A stretch of DNA of 64,000 nucleotides. Source: JADJPL01 sp040382095 (GTDB taxonomy: Bacteria; Bacteroidota; Bacteroidia; Chitinophagales; Saprospiraceae). The position numbers and the translations under genes were made by a program. The notes beneath the pieces were generated by a model, which saw nothing but the letters and a program-made list of their open reading frames with translations, was not told where the DNA came from and did no database searches. The first letter of the stretch is position 1, and each line of letters begins with the position of its first letter. Where the stretch lies: positions 1 through 64,000 of the forward strand of contig JBEIGB010000003.1 of assembly GCA_040382095.1 (NCBI GenBank). Reading direction: 5' to 3'. Positions 8,701 to 17,506 of the stretch are shown here, piece by piece.

Positions 8701-9144
8701 AGTAATGAAAAGTTTTAAAAGTAAGGAATGAGGTTATTCTAAATGATCCGTCAGACGTAGTTTTCCGCTGTGCGATTCGAAGTTACAAGGTATTCCCTAA
8801 TTCTGAAAAGTCAAAATCTGATGCGACAAAGTTACTCACATGGTGTGGATAACTTTATCGTGTGTTTTTTATGATTTCGTGTTAAAATAAAATATTTATT
8901 ATATTTATGTGAAATTCAAGGTTTTATTTTTATTTTAAAAATTAAATTAAAAAATCAAGCAGAAAAAGCTAAAAATGAAAAATGTGGATAATTGAAAATT
9001 AAATGTGGAAAACTTTTTTGTGCGGGCACTTTAAAAATTGGAAATCATAAAAGGAACGCATAAGCGCCGAAAAAAATTTGCGTGAAGGCAAATTTTTAAC
9101 CTATCTGTAAAAATATAACAATATGTTTTAAAGATAAATAAAAA
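8701..9144. promoter_or_regulatory. AT-rich upstream region of nrdJ with DnaA boxes
   Basis: Two perfect DnaA boxes (TTATCCACA on the minus strand) lie at 8844-8852 and 8983-8991. A one-mismatch box (TTTTCCACA) lies at 9004-9012. All have the same orientation. Between and around them is very AT-rich DNA (about 8880-9000, with repeated TTTATT and TTAAA runs) that could melt easily. Either DnaA regulates the reductase gene, as known for nrdAB in Escherichia coli, or this is a replication origin. The boxes are seen directly; the role is inference. Confidence 0.6.
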
Positions 9145-9217
9145 AGGGATGCATGTCAAGGGAAAAATGCGTTGAAAGGGATAAAAAACGACGCATTTTT
9201 CCTGGCATGGCATCCCT
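9145..9217 (-). terminator. Large hairpin terminator of the OmpH-like gene
   Basis: Imperfect 27-bp arms (9145-9172 and 9191-9217; AGGGATGC...AAAAATGCGT against its complement) with an 18-base loop. On the minus strand the hairpin is followed by a T-rich run (TTTTTTATTT). Its position just downstream of the OmpH-like stop codon fits a rho-independent terminator. Confidence 0.75.
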
Positions 9218-9248
9218 GGCGAAGCGTTTGTCGGCTGCTTACCGCTTC

Positions 9249-9872
9249 TTACTTATCCTTTTGACCGGGAGCGGTCGTATCTTTTTTCTCGTTGAGTTTT
9301 TCGAGTACGTCATTTGTGACGTCGAGGGCATCATTGACCATCAGCACACCTGTACCCGGGCCATAGCTAAGGATAAAGTCATAGCCCTTTTCCCTGCGCA
9401 GTTCGGTGAGGATATCTTTGATTTGTTTTTCGAGTACTTCGAGAATCTTCTGGCGTTCCTCCATGAGCTGTTTGCCCACTTTTTCCTGCTCGGCGGCAAG
9501 GCTTTGCTGTTTGAGCATGAGGCGTTGCTCTTCCTGCTGGACCTGATTGGGCGTCAGTAAACCTTGCTGGACTTTTTGCTGGGTCTGCAGGAAGTCTCTT
9601 TCCAGGGATTTGCTCCGGGAAACGAGGGCGGCTTCGGCATCCTGACCTTTTTTGTCGAGTTCTTTAACTTTTGCCTGATAATCGTCAAAATTTTTGAGCA
9701 GGCTGTCGGAGTTGACATAGACGATATTCGGCGCACCGTTATTGCCCTGTTCGGTCTTTGTTTTGGGAGCGGTTTGTCCCGTGCTGCTCTTTTCTTTGAG
9801 GTGGGCACCGAGCAGATAGCCTGTGACGACGAACAATACCGCGTTGAGGATAAGGGAAAGGTTGGTTTTCAT
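9249..9872 (-). CDS. OmpH/Skp-family periplasmic chaperone-like protein
   Basis: A 207-residue protein starting at 9872 (MKTNLSLILNAVLFVVTGYLL); the frame is open further upstream but only this start gives a signal/anchor segment. After a Thr/Lys-rich linker comes the Skp/OmpH pattern: IVYVNSDSLLKNFDDYQ, a long charged coiled coil (about residues 75-155, rich in Q/E/K), then a C-terminal KGYDFILSYGPGTGVLMVNDALDVT sheet segment. Skp-like proteins hold unfolded outer-membrane proteins in the periplasm. The hydrophobic N-terminus may stay as a membrane anchor. It is monocistronic, ends at a strong terminator, and is divergent from the Nudix gene. Confidence 0.88.
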   Translation of the reverse strand: MKTNLSLILNAVLFVVTGYLLGAHLKEKSSTGQTAPKTKTEQGNNGAPNIVYVNSDSLLKNFDDYQAKVKELDKKGQDAEAALVSRSKSLERDFLQTQQKVQQGLLTPNQVQQEEQRLMLKQQSLAAEQEKVGKQLMEERQKILEVLEKQIKDILTELRREKGYDFILSYGPGTGVLMVNDALDVTNDVLEKLNEKKDTTAPGQKDK

Positions 9873-9966
9873 GCGTGTACTTATATAATTAAGGTGAAGG
9901 TTCGGAAAGCGGCTTTTTGCCACTGTAGGTACAAAATTAGTAATTTGTGCGCGAAAACGTGAAGTA

Positions 9967-10464
9967 ATGCCGGATTCGTCAAATTTTCCCCTCGGCCTGA
10001 AGCGGTCTGCTGCCATGGTCGTATTGAAGCACCGGGAGCATTTCCTGTTGCTGCGTCGTGCAAAGCCGCCTTTTGTAGGGCATTATCTTCCTGTTGGCGG
10101 AAAGTTGGAACCTTTTGAAGATCCTTACAGTGCAGCTCTGAGGGAGCTGAAGGAGGAAGTGGGGTTGTGTCTGGAAGCCTTGTCTTTTGGCGGCATCCTG
10201 ACAGAGACCTCGCCATTGGATTATAACTGGCAGAGCCATATTTACTGGGCGGAAATTGAGTTTATCCCTCCGCCTGCGTGTCCGGAAGGAGAATTGGAAT
10301 GGATCTCCTTCGACCAGCTCGGGGACATCCCCACGCCGCCCACAGATCTGCTGATTTACCAGTACCTTCGCGCAGGCAGGCCGTTTGTGTTCAATGCCGT
10401 GTACGACGATTCCATGTGTATGCGCTGGATGTCCGAGGAGATTGAGGGGATAAAAGTTTGGTAA
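9967..10464 (+). CDS. Nudix hydrolase
   Basis: A 165-residue protein with a complete Nudix box from Gly45 to Gly66 (GX5EX7REUXEEXGU pattern: GKLEPFE, then REL-KEEVG). The N-terminal LKRSAAMVVLKHREHFLLLRR forms the first strands usual for MutT-like enzymes. Such enzymes hydrolyse nucleoside diphosphates linked to another group; the substrate is not predictable here. It is transcribed divergently from the OmpH-like gene, with 94 bp between starts, and convergently with the epimerase gene. Confidence 0.9.
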   Translation: MPDSSNFPLGLKRSAAMVVLKHREHFLLLRRAKPPFVGHYLPVGGKLEPFEDPYSAALRELKEEVGLCLEALSFGGILTETSPLDYNWQSHIYWAEIEFIPPPACPEGELEWISFDQLGDIPTPPTDLLIYQYLRAGRPFVFNAVYDDSMCMRWMSEEIEGIKVW

Positions 10465-10555
10465 GCGCATTTTTTAGCGTGGATAGGGCAATTCCCCGTT
10501 ACTTCCAGGATAGCGGATACCCCGGGCTTTCCTTAGGGGCAGGGATAGCAAAGGG

Positions 10556-11569
10556 TCACTTCGTGTCCAGGTGTGCCAGGTACCCTGCAGCCACATCTCT
10601 AATCGTTTTTTCTATCGTGGTATATGTGAACCCAAGCTGCTCTATGGACTTTGAATTGTCATAAAAAAATTCGAGGGAAGACTGGCGTACCGTTTCTGCG
10701 GTGATGAACCGGCGTTCACTGCTCCAGATACCTTTTAGCTGGCCGTAACGCATCGCCAGATGCTGCAGGATCGGAGAGAGTTTAACCTTTGGGGCCGGAC
10801 GTCCCAATGCCGTGGCAATTTGTTTGAAAAAATCCTTGTATGACAAATGTCCGGCAGATGCGATAAACCGCTGCCCTGCAACCGGGCTTTCCATCATCAT
10901 CAGCATCATCCTGGCGACGTCCCTGGCGTCAACAAGGGCGGTAGCACCCGCAGGGTAAAACGGAAATCCACCGTGCAGCAGTGGGAAGAACCTGCCCGGC
11001 CCGTCGGTCCATCGGCCACTTCCGAGAACGATCGAAGGGTTGATGATGACGGCATTCAGGCCTTCTTCAATACCGCGCCATACTTCCTGCTCCCCCAAAA
11101 ATTTACTGGTGCCGTATCGGGTATTGAAATGGCTACGTTCCCATTTGCTGGATTCCGATATGGTTTGACCTGGCTTTGTCCTTCCTAAAGCAGCGACAGA
11201 ACTGACATGAAGCAATTTCCCGACGCCCATAAAAAGACAAAGGTTGACGATATTGGCTGTACCGGCGATATTAATTTCCCGTAATAAACCGGCATCTCTT
11301 GGATCAAACGAAACCAACCCTGCACAATGGAATACCCACTCTGCCCCCTCCATGGCTTCTTCAAGTGCGGGAAGGTCGAGGATATCGGCTTCTACCCAGG
11401 TAATCTTTCCTGCAAATCCGTCGTAAGGAGAGACTGTTTTTTCGGCAGGCCGTCGCAGCGCACGGATATGCGTATAGCCCTGGTCCAGCAGATGGCCGAC
11501 GAGGTGCGCCCCCAGAAGACCAGAAGCACCGGTAACGAGGATTTTTTTTCCTGTATGCGGATTTTGCAC
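10556..11569 (-). CDS. Extended SDR: NAD(P)-dependent epimerase/dihydroflavonol-reductase-like
   Basis: A 337-residue Rossmann protein. The nucleotide-binding GASGLLG lies at residues 14-20 and the catalytic YxxxK at Tyr152/Lys156 (RYGTSKFLGE). Ser upstream (HVSSVAALG) completes the triad. The segment INPSIVLGSG is typical of dihydroflavonol 4-reductase-like and 3-beta-hydroxysteroid dehydrogenase-like extended SDRs. No membrane segment is visible. It follows the cytochrome c gene by 12 bp and probably shares its transcript. Substrate unknown. Confidence 0.9.
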   Translation of the reverse strand: MQNPHTGKKILVTGASGLLGAHLVGHLLDQGYTHIRALRRPAEKTVSPYDGFAGKITWVEADILDLPALEEAMEGAEWVFHCAGLVSFDPRDAGLLREINIAGTANIVNLCLFMGVGKLLHVSSVAALGRTKPGQTISESSKWERSHFNTRYGTSKFLGEQEVWRGIEEGLNAVIINPSIVLGSGRWTDGPGRFFPLLHGGFPFYPAGATALVDARDVARMMLMMMESPVAGQRFIASAGHLSYKDFFKQIATALGRPAPKVKLSPILQHLAMRYGQLKGIWSSERRFITAETVRQSSLEFFYDNSKSIEQLGFTYTTIEKTIRDVAAGYLAHLDTK

Positions 11570-11581
11570 GTTAGGCGGGGT

Positions 11582-11905
11582 TCATTTGAGTTCCAGGGTA
11601 TATTTTGCAACTGCTTTGATCTTATCGGGCGTAAGCAGGGCTTTGAAGCCGGTCATCGTATTGCGTCCGTTGGTGATAACCTTGATCCGCTCATCCAGGG
11701 GAAGGTTGGACTTAGCGAGGTTGGCCGCCCCGCTGGCCCCCATATCGCCATAAAGGCCATGGCAGGTAACGCAGTAGGTCTTATAAATTTTTTGTCCGTC
11801 GGGCTTGGGGGTGGAAGATCCTGTTGCGGTCCCCGCGCCGGGGGAGAATGCAGTTGCCCCGAAAACGATCAGGGCAATAGACAAAAATACCAGTAACTGC
11901 TTCAT
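11582..11905 (-). CDS. Small class I c-type cytochrome
   Basis: A 107-residue precursor with a signal peptide (MKQLLVFLSIALIVFGATAF). The heme attachment motif CVTCH lies at 45-49 and a probable axial methionine at Met84 (NTMTGF). A segment rich in Gly/Ser/Thr/Pro separates the signal from the heme domain. It should be periplasmic or membrane-tethered and carry electrons between respiratory partners, which are not adjacent. It is the first gene of a two-gene minus-strand unit with the SDR. Confidence 0.92.
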   Translation of the reverse strand: MKQLLVFLSIALIVFGATAFSPGAGTATGSSTPKPDGQKIYKTYCVTCHGLYGDMGASGAANLAKSNLPLDERIKVITNGRNTMTGFKALLTPDKIKAVAKYTLELK

Positions 11906-12147
11906 GCGTTATGCTGTTTTTTTGCAAAAATAGTGAAAAAAACAGCGTAAAGTGTCCTTTTTTAGCGGCAACAACGGTTATCGGGCGGTTGCGACAATCG
12001 CATTGTTGCACTATGGCAAGGGGGTCGGCCCTGGAGTAAAAATGAAATTGGCCACACTGGAAGGAAAAATAATGCTTTCTGTCCATTTTTTTTGTGCGGA
12101 CAACGATAAAAAGACTAAATTACCCTACTAATAAACCAACTTAATTT

Positions 12148-12993
12148 ATGAGTGAACCAAGAATGCAGCGTCCTGCCCAAGGACGGATCATCACTACGCT
12201 TGTATTGGTATTTGTCGGTATTATCGTAGTCCTGATTTTTTCCAATGCGACTTTTCTGACTATCGAAGCCGGCAACAAGGGGGTTTTATTCAGGCGCTTT
12301 ACAGGTGGATTGGATAAAAAAAATATTTATCAGCCCGGCTTCCACATGCTCGCGCCGTGGAACACCATGTACGTGTACAATGTCCGGGAAAAGCAGATCG
12401 AAGAGGAAATGGAAGTATTGTCGAGTAACGGTCTGAATATCCAGGTGGACGTGACGGTGCGGGTCAACCCGCGTTTCGACAAAATTGGCTTCCTGCACGA
12501 GAGCTTTGGCCAGGACTACCTCAACTCACTGGTCAGACCGGAAATCAGGTCTTCCGTCCGGAAAATTATCGGGCGCTTCACGCCGGAGGAGTTATATTCT
12601 ACACGCCGGGACGAAGTACAGCAGATGATCCAGAAAGACCTGCAGGCAACGCTGGAGCGTAATTTTATTGACCTGCGTGCTACCCTGATCCGCGGGATCA
12701 GCCTGCCGGATAAGGTGCGTATGGCCATTGAAGAAAAAATTGAGGCCGAGCAGAGCGCTCTAAAATATGAATATATCCTTCAGCAGGAACGCAAAGAAGC
12801 AGAGCGGCGGATTATCGAAGCGGAGGCCAAGGCCAAGGCAAATTCCATCCTAAGTGCCAGTTTGTCAGATAAAATTCTGAAGGACAAAGGTATAGAGGCA
12901 ACGCTACAATTAGCAAATTCGCCGAATTCCAAGGTCATTATTGTTGGCTCCGGATCAGACGGCCTGCCACTGATCCTGGGGGGCAATCAATAG
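12148..12993 (+). CDS. Prohibitin-like SPFH/Band 7 membrane protein
   Basis: A 281-residue protein with one N-terminal membrane segment (about residues 13-35). An SPFH domain follows (GNKGVLFRRFTGGL; the central part with VDVTVRVNPRFDKIGFLHESFG). A charged coiled coil comes next (YEYILQQERKEAERRIIEAEAKAKA), then a short tail. These proteins form large ring assemblies that organise membrane domains and modulate membrane proteases. The next gene starts 11 bp downstream on the same strand, so they are probably co-transcribed. Confidence 0.93.
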   Translation: MSEPRMQRPAQGRIITTLVLVFVGIIVVLIFSNATFLTIEAGNKGVLFRRFTGGLDKKNIYQPGFHMLAPWNTMYVYNVREKQIEEEMEVLSSNGLNIQVDVTVRVNPRFDKIGFLHESFGQDYLNSLVRPEIRSSVRKIIGRFTPEELYSTRRDEVQQMIQKDLQATLERNFIDLRATLIRGISLPDKVRMAIEEKIEAEQSALKYEYILQQERKEAERRIIEAEAKAKANSILSASLSDKILKDKGIEATLQLANSPNSKVIIVGSGSDGLPLILGGNQ

Positions 12994-13004
12994 ACACAAG
13001 GTAT

Positions 13005-14264
13005 ATGCACCAAACGGATATTTGTATCCTTGGCGCGGGGCCCGGGGGTGCGGGCACGGCCCTGCGCCTGAGTTATCTGGGTATTCCGTGCCTGCTGCTG
13101 GATAAAGCGGTGTTCCCGCGGGATAAAATCTGCGGTGATGCGATTAGCGGGAAGGTAACTACTTTGCTGAACCGGCTGGACCCTGAAATCCTCCAGCGTT
13201 TCCTCGGCCACCATATCCAGCAGGATATCTGGGGTATCCGGTTTTATGCGCCCAACAATAAGGCGGTCGAAGTCCCTTTTCAGTTTACCGGAAAAAGGGA
13301 AATGCCTTTTGCACCGGGCTATGTGAGCAAGCGGATGGATTTTGACCACTTTCTTGTAGAAGAAGTCAAGCGAAGGGAAAATATCCGGTTTTGGGAAGGC
13401 ACCGCATGTCTGGGCTATAAAAAAACTGCACAGGGTTTCCTGCTCCAGACGGAAGCAGGGCCTGTAGAGGCCCGCCTGCTGATTGTAGCCGATGGCGCCC
13501 ATTCTGCTTTTAGCCGTCAGTATGCAGGCCTTGCAAAAGACTCCGGGCATCATGCAGGGGCGGTACGGGCTTATTACCGGAATGTACAGGGTTTCGAAGG
13601 GGAGGGTGCAATCGAGATGCATTTCCTGAAGGCGCTTTGTCCCGGGTACTTCTGGATGTTCCCCCTTCCCGGAGGATGGGCAAATGTGGGGGTTGGTATG
13701 CGTACGGACGTGGTGAAAAAGAAAAAACTCAACCTGGCGAAAGTACTTGAAGAGATCGTAGCACACCATCCTTCGATCGGCCCAAGGTTTGAAGGGGCAG
13801 AAAGGGTGGGGGATATCCGCGGGTATGGGTTGCCCTTAGGCTCTAAGGTACGCCCGGTATCCGGGGATAATTATATGCTTGTAGGGGATGCAGGCCATTT
13901 GATTGATCCGCTAACAGGAGAAGGCATAGGTAATGCTATGTATAGCGGGTTCATCGCAGCAGAACAGGCTGCACAATGCCTGTCCCAGCAAAATTTTAGC
14001 GCAGCGTTCTTAAAGGCTTATGATGTGCGCGTACAGCGGGTCCTGGGCTCTGAGATGCAGCTAAGCTACCGTATGCAAAAGGCAGGGGCCTATCCGTTTC
14101 TGCTTAATTTCCTGGCTTTCGTTATTTCAGGAAACCAAAAAATCATTGATTACTTTTCGGGCATGTACACCGATCTTCAACTTCGGGAACAACTAATCAA
14201 TCCTTGGTTTTGGATAAAAATGCTGGTAGGCAATAAAGAAAAGCGCACAGACAACCAACCATAA
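13005..14264 (+). CDS. FAD-dependent oxidoreductase, geranylgeranyl-reductase family
   Basis: A 419-residue flavoprotein. The FAD dinucleotide motif GAGPGGAG is at 10-17, and the second FAD motif GDAGHLIDPLTGEGIGNA lies near residue 290. A DKICGDAISGK segment after the first strand is characteristic of the geranylgeranyl/digeranylgeranyl reductase group (SAM-adjacent to halogenase and PHBH folds). Family members reduce isoprenoid double bonds or oxidise aromatic and lipid substrates, so isoprenoid-lipid modification is a guess. It follows the prohibitin gene by 11 bp. Confidence 0.88.
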   Translation: MHQTDICILGAGPGGAGTALRLSYLGIPCLLLDKAVFPRDKICGDAISGKVTTLLNRLDPEILQRFLGHHIQQDIWGIRFYAPNNKAVEVPFQFTGKREMPFAPGYVSKRMDFDHFLVEEVKRRENIRFWEGTACLGYKKTAQGFLLQTEAGPVEARLLIVADGAHSAFSRQYAGLAKDSGHHAGAVRAYYRNVQGFEGEGAIEMHFLKALCPGYFWMFPLPGGWANVGVGMRTDVVKKKKLNLAKVLEEIVAHHPSIGPRFEGAERVGDIRGYGLPLGSKVRPVSGDNYMLVGDAGHLIDPLTGEGIGNAMYSGFIAAEQAAQCLSQQNFSAAFLKAYDVRVQRVLGSEMQLSYRMQKAGAYPFLLNFLAFVISGNQKIIDYFSGMYTDLQLREQLINPWFWIKMLVGNKEKRTDNQP

Positions 14265-14490
14265 GACGATTCTATTAGTCCTTATGATGATCACTGTGGA
14301 ACGTTCCAGCGTAGTTGAATATGGAGCGCGCTAACTTAAAAGGGGTCAGTTTTTCGTGAACGGCTTCCTGGCATTGGCCTGGTGCTTTTTTATTTTGGTT
14401 TCTCAGAATATGTTGGGCAAATGGCAATAAAAAAGCCGGATTTGTTGTTAATAAAAAAATAACTTCATAAACTAGTGAGTGTATAGTAGT
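14265..14490. other. Intergenic stretch with no recognised gene
   Basis: Between the flavoprotein gene and the terminator at 14491 I see AT-rich DNA only. No repeat module or convincing reading frame was found. Confidence 0.6.
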
Positions 14491-14521
14491 GGCCTTCCGA
14501 AAGGAAGGTCATTTTTTTTTT
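14491..14521 (+). terminator. Rho-independent terminator with GAAA tetraloop
   Basis: Stem GGCCTTCC / GGAAGGTC closes a GAAA loop and is followed by ATTTTTTTTTT. It is oriented for plus-strand transcripts and lies 226 bp after the flavoprotein gene, so it would end the prohibitin-reductase unit. The long 3' untranslated part is unusual. Confidence 0.8.
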
Positions 14522-14689
14522 CTAACGCTATCCGGTGTCAAAACGCTGCCGGGCATCAAAAATTTTCTTACGGATCAGTTTTGGGAGCATGTATTTCAGA
14601 GAAAGATTCACTTCGGCGGAAGTTGAGTGTGGATAGCTGCTGAAAATGATATGCCACATTTTGCCCGTAAAATATTTTTTCAGGTAAAA

Positions 14690-15703
14690 ATGATCGAGCG
14701 ATTTGAATGGGAGGGCCCGGAGCCTGTCCCGATTGAGTTCCTGCATATCGAAGCGACCGAGCCGGGGACTTTAGGGACGTACTGGTTGGAAGTAATCCAG
14801 AACGGTATTGGTACGCCTGTGAGGATACCGGTTTTGGTTGCCAGGGGTATGGCACCTGGCCCGGTTTTGGGGATAACGGCTGCGATCCACGGCAACGAAC
14901 TCAATGGGATTGCCGTAATACAAAAGCTTTTTGCCAGTTTGGAGGTCACACGATTACGAGGGGCCATAGTGGGGGTACCCGTTTTGAATATCCCGGGGTT
15001 ATTACAGGAAAAACGGCAGTTTAACGATGGGACAGATTTAAACCGCATTTCGCCAGGCCGGCCGGACGGCAATATCAGCGAGGTATATATCAACCGGTTG
15101 GTACAGCGTCTGCTGCCTTGCATACATTATCTGATAGATCTGCACACGGCGAGTTTTGGAAGGATCAATTCCTGGTATATCCGTGCGGATATGCATTCGC
15201 CAAAAGCAGCGCGGATGGCAAGGCTACAAAACCCGGAGATTATCCTTCACAACAAGGCAAACGACGGGACCTTCCGGGGAACGGCGGGCGCATTGGGCAT
15301 ACAGGCGATTACCCTTGAGCTGCGCGACCCTCATGTGTTCCAACAACCAGTCATCCAGGATGCATTGGCAGGTATTTTAAATGTGTTGTATGATCTGGGG
15401 ATGTTGGAGGGTACCCTCATGGACAAAGGCACACCGCCGGTAATATGCGAGGCGTCATCGTGGATCTACACGGATAAAGGGGGTATTTTAGAGGTTTTCC
15501 CTCCTTTAGGCGCCTGGTTGGAAAAGGGGGAGCTGATTGCGGAGGTCCGCGATATATTTGGTCATTTGTACCGTCGTTATTATGCCCCGGAGCGCGGTAT
15601 AGTGATCGGCAAGAGTGTTGACCCGATTAGTCCGACGGGCTCAAGGATAATCCATCTTGGACTGCGGCCAGCATTTTTAAGTGATCTGCCTGCTAAAGGA
15701 TGA
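14690..15703 (+). CDS. Succinylglutamate desuccinylase/aspartoacylase-family (M14-like) zinc deacylase
   Basis: Taking the ATG at 14690, preceded by CAGGTAAAA, the protein has 337 residues. The frame is open upstream to an ATG at 14627. Zinc ligands are visible as HGNE (about His67, Glu70) and the third His in LIDLHTA (about His152). The catalytic Glu region is in TLELRDP. The C-terminal beta domain (GGILEVFPPLGAWLEKGELIAEVRDIFG) is the barrel-like appendix of the AstE/AspA family. These enzymes remove acyl groups from amino acids or small amides. The exact substrate is unknown. It overlaps the convergent porin gene by 11 bp. Confidence 0.88.
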   Translation: MIERFEWEGPEPVPIEFLHIEATEPGTLGTYWLEVIQNGIGTPVRIPVLVARGMAPGPVLGITAAIHGNELNGIAVIQKLFASLEVTRLRGAIVGVPVLNIPGLLQEKRQFNDGTDLNRISPGRPDGNISEVYINRLVQRLLPCIHYLIDLHTASFGRINSWYIRADMHSPKAARMARLQNPEIILHNKANDGTFRGTAGALGIQAITLELRDPHVFQQPVIQDALAGILNVLYDLGMLEGTLMDKGTPPVICEASSWIYTDKGGILEVFPPLGAWLEKGELIAEVRDIFGHLYRRYYAPERGIVIGKSVDPISPTGSRIIHLGLRPAFLSDLPAKG

Positions 15704-16997
15704 CATGCAGGCCCAGTCCCAGGACGTTACCCCTGCGGATGGCACCTATACCGGGTTCAAAGAAAAACGCATTGACCTGGGCATCGGGGCCTGCGCTTCC
15801 GGAATCGCCGGTACGCCATATATAATGGAGGAGCAGTTTCATTTTTTTCTCTTGCAAATGCCAGTTGATGCCCAGATCATAGGCATATTCACTGCCTGAA
15901 GATAATTTTAGGGCAGCGGCGTCTGCTTGTTCCAGTGCATCTTTTGCACCGTTAAAAAACATCAGCATTGCGCTTGGTTCGATCAGGTATTTATGTGCAA
16001 GGGTGAGGTTGATGCTGCTGCGGATATGCCCGGTGGTATATCCGGAACGATTGGTAGGAGATATACCGTTTCGTGTCCCTTCACGCCACAGCCAGTTGTG
16101 TTCGGCATCAAAATTAAAAGGCCCGGTATTCCACAGGATATCGTATTGAAAGCCATAATTAGCAGTGAACAGATCGGTTGTACCTTGATAAACCCCACTG
16201 AAGCCCAGGGAAAGCCCATTTCGCCTGCCATAAAAATTCAGGTCGTAATTGATTTTATAGGTGGTGGATTCCGGGTCGCCGAGTTCAAGCACGATACGGC
16301 CTACCCAGAGGGGGGAAAAAAGCATACCCGCACTCAGGCCACCAGAGGTAAAATATTGTGGGGTAAAAATGCCAAGATTATAGTTGACGCCTACCCGCCC
16401 TTGTCCTGCCCTCAAAAGGCCACCCAGGTTAAGCCCCATGGCCCTGCCCGGGCCATAGCCGACGAGCTGTTTGCGCAGGTAGTTTTGCGACATGGATTTT
16501 TCCAGGGATGGCACTGCCCATGCACCAGTGATACTTTCCCTGCTGAATTGTGGGCGGAAATACCCGGCGACCAGCCACATGGATTCCTTTTCGGGGAGGA
16601 TCCGCCATTCCATATAAGCATCCCAGATACCAATATCCGGTAGGGCAAGATTATTGGTGCCCCCCTGTGTCCCCGTATTTGCATCCCTGCCTAATACATC
16701 GTAAGCACCGATGAGGGTGAAACGGAAATTGCTGAAAGGCTGGGCGCGAAATCCAAAACGAGCCCTTCGGAACTGAAAATTGGGCCGGCCCTCAACCTGC
16801 TGGTAGCTTTGTGTGGATTGCTGGTAGGTTTCCTGGCCATGGCTGTGCAGCGCCCATATTTGCCACATGAGCAGGGGTTCTATCCGGAAGCCTGCGCTGT
16901 ATTTGAGCCAGTTGTCGAATGCCCTGTGGGTGCTGTCCTGTCCAGGAAGCATAATGGTAGTAAAGAATAACAATCCGGGCAGTAAGATCTTTTTCAC
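15693..16997 (-). CDS. Outer-membrane porin (phosphate-selective porin O/P-like)
   Basis: A 434-residue protein with a signal peptide (MKKILLPGLLFFTTIMLPGQ). Alternating aromatic/polar strands typical of a 16-strand porin follow, for example FQFRRARFGFRAQPFSNFRFTL and DAYMEWRILPEKESMWLVAGYFRP. The C-terminus ends in a hydrophobic strand (GLGLHVIL). It starts 8 bp after the YeeE-like small subunit gene. It is therefore probably the last gene of the thioredoxin-YeeE-YeeE unit and may admit the same sulfur anion across the outer membrane (inference). Confidence 0.85.
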   Translation of the reverse strand: MKKILLPGLLFFTTIMLPGQDSTHRAFDNWLKYSAGFRIEPLLMWQIWALHSHGQETYQQSTQSYQQVEGRPNFQFRRARFGFRAQPFSNFRFTLIGAYDVLGRDANTGTQGGTNNLALPDIGIWDAYMEWRILPEKESMWLVAGYFRPQFSRESITGAWAVPSLEKSMSQNYLRKQLVGYGPGRAMGLNLGGLLRAGQGRVGVNYNLGIFTPQYFTSGGLSAGMLFSPLWVGRIVLELGDPESTTYKINYDLNFYGRRNGLSLGFSGVYQGTTDLFTANYGFQYDILWNTGPFNFDAEHNWLWREGTRNGISPTNRSGYTTGHIRSSINLTLAHKYLIEPSAMLMFFNGAKDALEQADAAALKLSSGSEYAYDLGINWHLQEKKMKLLLHYIWRTGDSGSAGPDAQVNAFFFEPGIGAIRRGNVLGLGLHVIL

Positions 16998-17004
16998 GAC
17001 TGGA

Positions 17005-17418
17005 TCAATGAGGCAGTTTGTCCTTAATCAGCCCATAGGCAAAAGTGCCCAGGATAGCGCTTAGCACCAGGAGGCCTGCAATCCAGTAGCCGTTACCCAG
17101 CAGGATGTACATAGGGCCGGGGCATGCACCGATCAGCCCCCATCCCAGACCGAAAACCGAGCCTGCCAGAATATGGCGCGTCAGGCGCAGTTGCATGGGC
17201 TTATATTCGACGAATGTGCCGCGTAAGGTTTTCATGCCGCTGCGCTTCATGAGCTGGAGACCAATTGCACCGATGAATACAGCAGTACCTATAATGCCAT
17301 ACATGTGGAAGCTTTCGAAGCGGAACATCTCGTGTATGCGATACCAGGAGAGCGCCTCGGACTTGGTCATGACAATCCCAAAAAAGATACCGACAAGGAG
17401 AAATGGAATATTTTTCAT
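17005..17418 (-). CDS. YeeE/YedE half-transporter, DUF6691 type
   Basis: A 137-residue integral membrane protein with four predicted helices. It carries the conserved cysteine motif of the family in GLGWGLIGACPGPMYILLG (about residues 92-110). In split YeeE/YedE systems a DUF6691 half pairs with a longer half. The full-length family moves thiosulfate or related sulfane sulfur through a chain of cysteines. The partner gene lies 88 bp upstream on the same strand and the porin 7 bp downstream. Confidence 0.88.
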   Translation of the reverse strand: MKNIPFLLVGIFFGIVMTKSEALSWYRIHEMFRFESFHMYGIIGTAVFIGAIGLQLMKRSGMKTLRGTFVEYKPMQLRLTRHILAGSVFGLGWGLIGACPGPMYILLGNGYWIAGLLVLSAILGTFAYGLIKDKLPH

Positions 17419-17506
17419 GATTTTGATGAAAACTGGTTGAAAATGACTGGACAGGTTACCTGGCTGCCGGCAGCCTGTGCCCGGAATAAGTTGCTGTTCA
17501 AGGGGA

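Noticed and set aside
8701..9030. Cobalamin riboswitch upstream of the B12-dependent reductase
   Set aside because: I looked for the conserved B12-box and core motifs and did not see them; the region is simple AT-rich DNA with DnaA boxes.
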